Below, in pieces: positions 16,406 through 22,997 of a stretch of DNA of 64,000 bases. Where the stretch lies: positions 62,001 to 126,000 of the forward strand of contig NZ_QJJU01000001.1 in NCBI RefSeq assembly GCF_003201655.1, given 5' to 3'. A program made the position numbers and the translations under genes. The stretch's first letter is position 1; the number at the start of each line of letters is the position of its first letter. The notes beneath the pieces were generated by a model. That model saw nothing but the letters and a program-made list of their open reading frames with translations. It was not told the DNA's origin and made no database searches. The DNA is from Mycolicibacterium moriokaense. GTDB lineage: Bacteria > Actinomycetota > Actinomycetes > Mycobacteriales > Mycobacteriaceae.

Positions 16406-18875
16406 CGAAGGGCGCCACGACCGGTCAGCCAATGATGCCCGCGGAGGACGCGCGGCTGATGGCGTGAGCCGGCCCGGCGGCGCAGCCCCACAACATCGCT
16501 TGGACGGGCCGCCGCGGCACCGCGCCGCAGGAGTTCCGCCCGACGACCGGCTGACCACAGTGCTGCCGCCGGTGCGGGCCGCCACGCCTGCATACCTTCG
16601 TGATCCGATCGACGTCGTCAAGGCGGCACTGGACGGTGCTCCGCCGCCGAAGCAGCCACCGCCGCCACCTCCCCCACCGCGCAGGCCTCCCGGTGGCGGT
16701 GGCCCGCCAGGGGGTCCCCCTCAGGCGCCGCGGCCCAGTGCCCGCCCTCAGATCAACTGGAAGTTGGTGCGCCGCGGGCTGTACGCCATGGTGGCCGTGC
16801 TGATCGTGCTGCCGATCGTCACCTTTGGGATGGCCTATCTCATTGTGGACGTGCCGAAGCCCGGCGACATCCGGACCAACCAGGTGTCGACGATTCTGGC
16901 CAGCGACGGCAGCGAGCTCGCGAAAATCGTTCCGCCCGAAGGTAACCGCGCCGACGTCAACATCGACCAGATTCCCGTGCACGTCCGCAACGCGGTGATG
17001 GCCGCCGAGGACCGCGACTTCTACTCCAACCCGGGTTTCTCGTTCTCCGGATTCGCCCGCGCGTTCAAGAACAACATCTTCGGCGGCGACCTGCAGGGCG
17101 GCTCGACCATCACCCAGCAGTACGTCAAGAACGCGTTGGTCGGCGACGCGCGCTCGGGTCTCGGCGGTATCGTCCGCAAGGCCAAGGAGTTGGTCATCTC
17201 GACGAAGATGTCCAGCGAATGGTCCAAAGACCAAGTGCTCCAGTCGTATCTGAACATCATCTACTTCGGCCGCGGCGCCTATGGCATCTCGGCGGCGGCC
17301 AAGGCGTACTTCAACAAGCCGGTCGAGCAGCTCGACGTCGCCGAGGGCGCGCTACTGGCCGCGCTCATCCAGCGGCCATCGGGGCTGGATCCCGCGGTCA
17401 ACGCAGAAGGTGCGGCGGAACGCTGGAACTGGGTGCTCGACGGCATGGTCGAAATCGGCGCGCTGTCACCGCAAGACCGTGCCGCACAGCAGTTCCCGCC
17501 GACGGTGCCGCCGGAGCAGTCTCGCTCGGAGAACCAGCCGACCGGCCCGAACGGGCTGATCGAGCGGCAGGTCACCAAGGAATTGCTCGACCTGTTCAAC
17601 ATCGACGAGCAGACCCTGAACACCCAGGGCCTGCAGGTCACCACCACGATCGATCCGAATGCGCAGAAGGCGGCCGAGGACGCGGTGTCTAAGTACCTGG
17701 AGGGGCAGGACGCCGACATGCGCGCGGCGGTGGTCTCGGTCGATCCGCACAGCGGAGCGGTCAAGGCGTATTACGGAGGCTCCGACGCCAACGGTTTCGA
17801 CTTCGCTCAGGCCGGGCTGCCGACGGGCTCGTCGTTCAAGGTGTTCGCCCTCGTGGCGGCACTGCAACAGGGCATGGGCCTCGGTTACCAGGTCGATAGC
17901 TCGCCGGTTGAGGTCAACGGCATCAAGATCACCAACGTCGAAGGTGAGGGCTGTGGCACCTGCAGCATCGCCGAGGCGTTGAAGCGGTCGCTGAACACCA
18001 GCTACTACCGGCTGATGCTGAAGCTGAAGAACGGCCCAGCAGACGTCGCCGACGCCGCGCACAAGGCGGGCATCGCTGATCGCTTCCCCGGCGTCGACCA
18101 CACGCTGTCCGAGGACGGCAAGGGCGGACCACCCAACAACGGAGTTGTACTGGGCCAGTACCAGACTCGCGTGCTGGACATGGCGTCGGCGTACGCAACG
18201 CTGGCGGCCTCGGGCACCTACCACAAGCCGCATTTCGTGCAGAAAGTTGTCAACGCGCGGGGTGAGGTGTTGTTCGACGCTAGCCAGGAGGACAACAGCG
18301 GCGAGCAACGCATCGACAAGGGCGTGGCCGACAACGTCACGTCCGCCATGCAGCCGATCGCGGGCTGGTCCAACGGCCACAACCTGTCCGGCGGACGCCC
18401 TTCGGCGGCCAAGACGGGAACCAATCAGCTTGGTGACACCGGCGCCAACCGGGACGCGTGGATGGTCGGCTACACCCCGTCGTTGTCCACCGCGGTTTGG
18501 GTCGGCACCACCGAAGGCACCAAGCCGCTCGAGAACAAATGGGGCTCACCGGTTTACGGCTCGGGTCTGCCGTCCGACATCTGGAAGTCGACGATGGACG
18601 GGGCGTTGAAGGGCACCGACAACGAGTCGTTCCCGAAGCCCTCTGAGATCGGCGGCTATGCGGGCGTGCCACAGGCACCGCCTCCGCCGTCGACTACTCC
18701 GACTCCGGCGCCGCCGTCCGAGACGGTTATTCAGCCGACGATCGAAATCGCGCCGGGCATTACGATCCCGATCGGTCCACCGACGACCGTGCCCATCGCT
18801 CCTCCCGGGCCCGGCGGACCAGTGGCGCCAGGACCGCCGGGAGTGCCGCCGCCTGGACCTCCTCCGCCCCCGTGA
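16398..18875 (+). CDS. ponA1: bifunctional penicillin-binding protein 1A (transglycosylase/transpeptidase)
   Basis: An 825-residue class A PBP that polymerises and crosslinks peptidoglycan. Order: Pro/Gly-rich cytoplasmic tail (residues 1-115), one membrane helix (about 120-145, GLYAMVAVLIVLPIVTFGMA), GT51 transglycosylase (about 160-350; AAEDRDFYSNPGFSFSG, GGSTITQQYVKNAL), transpeptidase (about 430-720) with SxxK in TGSSFKVF, SxN as SLNTS and KTG in AAKTGTNQ, then a long Pro-rich extracytoplasmic tail. GTG 16398 overlaps the end of the DUF5318 gene. The downstream GT87 gene overlaps its stop, so at least three genes form an operon, as at Rv0049-Rv0051. Confidence 0.95.
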   Translation: MNSEGRHDRSANDARGGRAADGVSRPGGAAPQHRLDGPPRHRAAGVPPDDRLTTVLPPVRAATPAYLRDPIDVVKAALDGAPPPKQPPPPPPPPRRPPGGGGPPGGPPQAPRPSARPQINWKLVRRGLYAMVAVLIVLPIVTFGMAYLIVDVPKPGDIRTNQVSTILASDGSELAKIVPPEGNRADVNIDQIPVHVRNAVMAAEDRDFYSNPGFSFSGFARAFKNNIFGGDLQGGSTITQQYVKNALVGDARSGLGGIVRKAKELVISTKMSSEWSKDQVLQSYLNIIYFGRGAYGISAAAKAYFNKPVEQLDVAEGALLAALIQRPSGLDPAVNAEGAAERWNWVLDGMVEIGALSPQDRAAQQFPPTVPPEQSRSENQPTGPNGLIERQVTKELLDLFNIDEQTLNTQGLQVTTTIDPNAQKAAEDAVSKYLEGQDADMRAAVVSVDPHSGAVKAYYGGSDANGFDFAQAGLPTGSSFKVFALVAALQQGMGLGYQVDSSPVEVNGIKITNVEGEGCGTCSIAEALKRSLNTSYYRLMLKLKNGPADVADAAHKAGIADRFPGVDHTLSEDGKGGPPNNGVVLGQYQTRVLDMASAYATLAASGTYHKPHFVQKVVNARGEVLFDASQEDNSGEQRIDKGVADNVTSAMQPIAGWSNGHNLSGGRPSAAKTGTNQLGDTGANRDAWMVGYTPSLSTAVWVGTTEGTKPLENKWGSPVYGSGLPSDIWKSTMDGALKGTDNESFPKPSEIGGYAGVPQAPPPPSTTPTPAPPSETVIQPTIEIAPGITIPIGPPTTVPIAPPGPGGPVAPGPPGVPPPGPPPPP

Positions 18876-20566
18876 CCGAGCGCGAGCCGACAACCGTCTC
18901 GCCGCTGCCGCTGGCTGGTGTTTCATCGCCTGCCCGGCCGGCGGACATTGAATCGCCGGCACCGCCGGCCGAAGACCGGCGCAGCCTCGACGACCGTGAC
19001 CTGCCCAGCCGCACCGACACGATCGGCGCAGCGCTCTCGGGGGTGATCGGCGGGCCGGTCGGCAGGCACGCACTGATCGGCCGCGCAAGGTTCCTCACGC
19101 CGCTGCGGGTGATGCTGCTCATCGCGTTGGTGTTCCTCGCGCTCGGCTACTCGTCGAAGGCGGCATGCCTGCAGACCACCGGCACCGGCACCGCCGATCA
19201 GCGGGTGGGCAACTGGCAGAACCAGCGGGCCTACTACGAGCTCTGCTACTCCGACACCGTTCCGCTGTACACCGCGGAGTTGTTGAACCTTGGCAAGTTT
19301 CCGTACAAGTCCAGTTGGATCGAAACCGATAGCGACGGCAAGCCCCGCACCCAGTACGACGGCAACACGGCCGTGCGGTACATGGAATATCCGGTGCTGA
19401 CCGGGATCTACCAGTACGTATCGATGTCGCTGGCGAAGACGTACACCGCGCTGACGAAGTTGGTGTCGGTGCCGATCATCGCCGAGGTGGTGATGTTCTT
19501 CAACATCGCCGCGTTCGGCTTGGCGCTTGCGTGGCTGATCACAGTGTGGGCCACCGCGCGACTGGCGGGTTCACGACGCATCTGGGACGCGGCGCTGGTG
19601 GCGGGGTCGCCGATCCTGATATTCCAGGTCTTCACGAATTTCGACGCGCTGGCAACAGCTTTCGCGACGGGCGCGCTGCTGGCGTGGGCGCGGCGAAAAC
19701 CGTGGCTGGCCGGTGTGCTCATCGGCCTCGGCGTTGCGGCCAAGCTGTATCCGCTGCTGTTGTTCATTCCGTTGGTGATCCTCGGTGTGCGCACAGGACG
19801 ACTCCGAGAAGTGGGCAAGGCGGCGATCGCGACGGTGCTGATGTGGCTCGCCGTGAACCTGCCCGTGATGGCGCTGTTTCCACGGGGATGGTCGGAGTTC
19901 TTCCGACTCAACACCCGCCGCGGTGACGATATGGACTCGCTGTACAACGTGGTGAAGTCGTTCACGGGCTGGGGCGGCTTCGACCAGCACCTGGGTTTCT
20001 GGCAGCCGCCAACGGTGCTGAACACCGTCACCGCCGTGCTGTTCGTATCGTGTTGTGTCGCAATCACCTACATCGCGCTGACGGCCAACCAACGGCCGCG
20101 GCTGATGCAGGTGGCGTTCTTGGTGGTGGCCGCATTCCTGTTGACGAATAAAGTGTGGAGCCCACAGTTCTCGCTGTGGCTGGTGCCGCTGGCGGTGCTG
20201 GCGCTGCCGCACCGCCGGATTCTGCTGGCGTGGATGACGATCGACGCGGTGGTGTGGGTGCCGCGGATGATGTTCCTGTACGGAGAGCAGAACCGTGGCC
20301 TGCCCGAGCAGTGGTTCACTGCGACGGTGCTGCTACGCGACATCGCAGTGATCGCGCTGTGCGCGTTGGTGATTCGGCAGATCTATCGACCCGAATCGGA
20401 TTTGGTGCGATGCCGTGGTCAGGTCGACGATCCGTCGGGCGGAGTGTTCGACCATGCGCCTGATGCGCCGCCGAACTGGTTGCCCGATTGGCTGCGTCCG
20501 CAGGCGGACCGAATCAGGGTAACGCCCGCACCCGAGCCTGAGCCCGAACTTGCGGACGCTAAGTAA
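18872..20566 (+). CDS. polytopic GT87 family glycosyltransferase-like membrane protein (Rv0051-like)
   Basis: A 564-residue integral membrane protein with about 10-12 helices after a cytoplasmic N-terminus of 80 residues. The architecture and motifs such as LIGLGVAAKLYPLLLFIPLV and WSEFFRLNTRRGDDMDS resemble actinobacterial GT87 (DUF2029) polyprenyl-phosphate-mannose-dependent mannosyltransferases, which add sugars to lipoglycans outside the membrane. The acceptor is not known. GTG 18872 overlaps the ponA1 TGA by 4 bp, so it is translationally coupled to ponA1. Confidence 0.83.
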   Translation: MTEREPTTVSPLPLAGVSSPARPADIESPAPPAEDRRSLDDRDLPSRTDTIGAALSGVIGGPVGRHALIGRARFLTPLRVMLLIALVFLALGYSSKAACLQTTGTGTADQRVGNWQNQRAYYELCYSDTVPLYTAELLNLGKFPYKSSWIETDSDGKPRTQYDGNTAVRYMEYPVLTGIYQYVSMSLAKTYTALTKLVSVPIIAEVVMFFNIAAFGLALAWLITVWATARLAGSRRIWDAALVAGSPILIFQVFTNFDALATAFATGALLAWARRKPWLAGVLIGLGVAAKLYPLLLFIPLVILGVRTGRLREVGKAAIATVLMWLAVNLPVMALFPRGWSEFFRLNTRRGDDMDSLYNVVKSFTGWGGFDQHLGFWQPPTVLNTVTAVLFVSCCVAITYIALTANQRPRLMQVAFLVVAAFLLTNKVWSPQFSLWLVPLAVLALPHRRILLAWMTIDAVVWVPRMMFLYGEQNRGLPEQWFTATVLLRDIAVIALCALVIRQIYRPESDLVRCRGQVDDPSGGVFDHAPDAPPNWLPDWLRPQADRIRVTPAPEPEPELADAK

Positions 20567-20621
20567 GCGATTTGTGTGCGTTTTGTTGCGCCCAGCGCTC
20601 CTCAGTGCACACGAATCGCTT
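20565..20621 (+). terminator. terminator-like inverted repeat after the ponA1 operon
   Basis: AAGCGATTTGTGTGC (20565-20579) can pair with GCACACGAATCGCTT (20607-20621), with a single G-T mismatch and a 27-bp loop. It starts in the stop codon of the GT87 gene. It resembles the leuS/SDR palindrome in position and in its GCGATTT core. No T-run follows. Confidence 0.55.
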
Positions 20622-20738
20622 AAGTAGACGCGACGGCGATGCGCAAATCGCCGTTCAGCGCATACCGCGTCTCCGAGAACACGGCGGAAGTGTAAGCACG
20701 ACGAGCAGCGCGATTTCGCAGATCAGCGGGTGTTCCTG

Positions 20739-20793
20739 TAGCCTGGGCCGGTTGCCGACGCAGGCGACCCTCCTGCCACGGAACGACCGTGGC
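20739..20793 (+). promoter_or_regulatory. rpsF operon promoter and leader hairpin
   Basis: TAGCCT (20739-20744) is a candidate -10. Downstream, GCCACGG (20775-20781) and CCGTGGC (20787-20793) form a 7-bp hairpin with loop AACGA in the 5' leader of rpsF. rpsF leaders in many bacteria carry a structure bound by S6:S18 for feedback control; this hairpin could be such a site, but I cannot confirm that it matches the known motif. Confidence 0.35.
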
Positions 20794-20825
20794 CGCACTA
20801 GACCGTAGGAGGTGATGGGTTCCTT

Positions 20826-21116
20826 ATGCGTCCATACGAAATCATGGTCATCCTCGACCCCACTCTCGACGAGCGCACCGTTGCTCCGTCGCTGGAGACG
20901 TTCCTCAATGTCATCCGCAAGGACGGCGGCAGTGTCGACAAGGTCGACATCTGGGGCAAGCGCCGCCTGGCCTACGAGATCGCCAAGCATGCCGAGGGCA
21001 TCTACGCCATCGTCGATGTGAAGGCCGAGCCGGCCACCGTGTCCGAGCTGGACCGTCAGCTCAACCTGAACGAGTCCGTGCTGCGGACCAAGGTGCTGCG
21101 GACCGACAAGCACTAG
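20826..21116 (+). CDS. rpsF: 30S ribosomal protein S6
   Basis: A 96-residue S6 protein ([39 protein letters not shown]), the partner of S18 on the small-subunit platform. The ATG has a strong GGAGGTGA ribosome-binding site 10 bp upstream. It is the first gene of rpsF-ssb-rpsR-rplI, the same order as Rv0053-Rv0056. Confidence 0.97.
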   Translation: MRPYEIMVILDPTLDERTVAPSLETFLNVIRKDGGSVDKVDIWGKRRLAYEIAKHAEGIYAIVDVKAEPATVSELDRQLNLNESVLRTKVLRTDKH

Positions 21117-21201
21117 TCGAACGGTATGTGCTCGTCGTAGTGCTTCCGTAGGCTCGCCTGCGACTAACTTCGCGCACACCGCCAAAGCCCAGGAGGAACT
21201 C

Positions 21202-21723
21202 GTGGCTGGTGACACCATCATCACCGTCGTCGGAAATCTGACCGCCGACCCGGAACTGCGGTTCACGCCGTCCGGGGCGGCCGTTGCCAACTTCACTGTC
21301 GCGTCGACTCCACGGATCTTCGACCGTCAGAGCAATGAATGGAAAGACGGCGACGCGCTGTTCATGCGGTGCAGCATCTGGCGTGAGGCCGCCGAGAACG
21401 TGGCGGAAAGCCTCACCAGGGGCTCGCGCGTCATCGTCCAGGGCAGGCTCAAGCAGCGGTCCTACGAGACGCGTGAGGGTGAGAAGCGCACCGTCGTTGA
21501 GCTCGAGGTCGACGAGATCGGCCCGTCGTTGCGCTACGCGACCGCCAAGGTCAACAAGGCGAACCGCAGCGGTGGCGGCGGCGGCGGATTCGGTGGCGGT
21601 GGCGGCGGCGGTGCTTCCCGCGGCGGTGGCGGCGACTCTGCCGAGGCCAAGACCGACGATCCGTGGGGCAGCGCGCCTGCATCGGGATCGTTCTCCGGCG
21701 GCGACGACGAACCGCCCTTCTGA
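21202..21723 (+). CDS. ssb: single-stranded DNA-binding protein
   Basis: A 173-residue SSB. The OB fold occupies residues 1-110 ([21 protein letters not shown], then [18 protein letters not shown]). A Gly-rich disordered linker ([14 protein letters not shown] type) follows, and the acidic tip ends DDEPPF, the partner-binding tail. It binds single-stranded DNA during replication, repair and recombination. Its GTG start follows a GGAGGA ribosome-binding site. Position between rpsF and rpsR is conserved. Confidence 0.97.
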   Translation: MAGDTIITVVGNLTADPELRFTPSGAAVANFTVASTPRIFDRQSNEWKDGDALFMRCSIWREAAENVAESLTRGSRVIVQGRLKQRSYETREGEKRTVVELEVDEIGPSLRYATAKVNKANRSGGGGGGFGGGGGGGASRGGGGDSAEAKTDDPWGSAPASGSFSGGDDEPPF

Positions 21724-21760
21724 CCACAATTAACTAGCAATTCAAGAAAGAGATAGACAC

Positions 21761-22024
21761 ATGGCCAAGTCCTCCACTAAGAGGCGCCCGGCTCCCGAGA
21801 AGCCGATCAAGACCCGCAAGTGCGTGTTCTGCTCCAAGAAGGGCAAGAACCAGACGATCGACTACAAAGACACCCAGCTGCTGCGGACCTACATCAGCGA
21901 ACGCGGCAAGATCCGCGCCCGCCGCGTCACCGGCAACTGCGTGCAGCACCAGCGCGACATCGCGATCGCGGTCAAGAACGCCCGCGAGGTGGCGCTGCTG
22001 CCGTTCAGCTCGTCGACGCGCTGA
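21761..22024 (+). CDS. rpsR: 30S ribosomal protein S18, cysteine-containing (zinc-type) form
   Basis: An 87-residue S18. CVFC near residue 21 and the later NCVQHQRDI make it the C+ (zinc-binding) paralogue, corresponding to the rpsR1 gene of M. tuberculosis rather than the zinc-independent S18 that is expressed under zinc starvation. It sits 37 bp after ssb in the ribosomal operon. Confidence 0.97.
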   Translation: MAKSSTKRRPAPEKPIKTRKCVFCSKKGKNQTIDYKDTQLLRTYISERGKIRARRVTGNCVQHQRDIAIAVKNAREVALLPFSSSTR

Positions 22025-22056
22025 GCCAGCGGCGTCAAACCAAGAAAGACGTAGAA

Positions 22057-22512
22057 ATGAAACTGATTCTTACTGCTGAGGTCGAGCACCTCGGTACCTC
22101 CGGCGACATCGTCGAGGTGAAGGACGGCTACGGCCGCAACTTCCTGCTGCCGCGTGGGCTGGCGATCGTGGCGTCGCGCGGCGCCGAGCGCCAGGCCGAG
22201 GAGATCCGTCGTGCCCGCGAGGTCAAGGGCGTGAAGGGTCTCGAGCACGCCAACGAACTCAAGACCGCGATCGAGAACCTCGGTGCGGTCGAGCTGTCGG
22301 TGAAGGCGGCGGCGGACACCGGGAAGCTGTTCGGTTCGGTGACGGCCGCGGACGTCGTCGCGGCGATCAAGAAGGCTGGCGGACCGAACCTGGACAAGCG
22401 GACGGTGCAGTTGCCCAAGGCGCACATCAAGTCGGTCGGCAGCCATCCGATCGCGGTCCGGCTGCATCCGGACGTGGACGCCTCGGTGTCCCTGAGCGTC
22501 GTCGCGGTGTAA
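22057..22512 (+). CDS. rplI: 50S ribosomal protein L9
   Basis: A 151-residue L9 with the conserved N-terminal domain ([20 protein letters not shown], then [13 protein letters not shown]), a connecting helix and the C-terminal rRNA-binding domain. The ATG at 22057 is preceded by AAGAAAGACGTAGAA. It is the last gene of the rpsF operon. Confidence 0.97.
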   Translation: MKLILTAEVEHLGTSGDIVEVKDGYGRNFLLPRGLAIVASRGAERQAEEIRRAREVKGVKGLEHANELKTAIENLGAVELSVKAAADTGKLFGSVTAADVVAAIKKAGGPNLDKRTVQLPKAHIKSVGSHPIAVRLHPDVDASVSLSVVAV

Positions 22513-22701
22513 TTACCCCAGCGTCAATTCGACCGGGTGAAGACCATGATCGATCTTCATCCGGTCGTTGCTGTGCGCACTGGCGAACTTCGCGAATTAG
22601 TTAGTCCGTAGCGAAGCTTACGGGCTGTTAACCTCTACGGCCCTCGGTTGAAACACAACACGCCCGAGGCCGCAACCTGGGCCGACACGCCGAGGCAATT
22701 G

Positions 22702-22830
22702 CCATCCACAGAAGGTCACCGGCTCTATCGTGCGCTTATCTGCACGGATGCACTGAACAAAGTTGTTCATACACAGGTTCTCCCCAACGACTCAACATGA
22801 CTGCCCACAGATATGCACACTCCATGCACA
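22702..22830 (+). promoter_or_regulatory. cluster of DnaA-box-like nonamers upstream of dnaB
   Basis: Within 22513-22997, a 485-bp stretch without a gene, five nonamers ending in CACA lie in 129 bp: CCATCCACA (22702), TCATACACA (22767), CTGCCCACA (22801), ATATGCACA (22811) and CCATGCACA (22822). Two differ by one base from TTATNCACA. They are in one orientation and precede the replicative helicase gene. This may be autoregulation by DnaA or chance; no AT-rich unwinding element was obvious. The rest of the stretch looks non-coding. Confidence 0.3.
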
Positions 22831-22955
22831 GGTTCATAAACAGGGCCGCTTGGTGACCTCCTCAGCAACGTCTAGCGTTGGCCGTCGCAAGGCACGCTTG
22901 CAGTTCGCGGGGTGGCACATGTCGGTTGGCTGACTTACGCTCGGGACGGCAGTAG

Positions 22956-22971
22956 ACGAACATACGTTCGA
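22956..22971 (+). promoter_or_regulatory. LexA (SOS) box upstream of dnaB
   Basis: ACGAACATACGTTCGA differs by one base from the mycobacterial SOS consensus TCGAAC-N4-GTTCGA and contains the full CGAAC-N4-GTTCG palindrome. It ends 26 bp before the dnaB start, where bound LexA would block transcription or its initiation. Confidence 0.6.
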
Positions 22972-22997
22972 CTGAGCGAGGGGAGGTGAGTCGGTCC

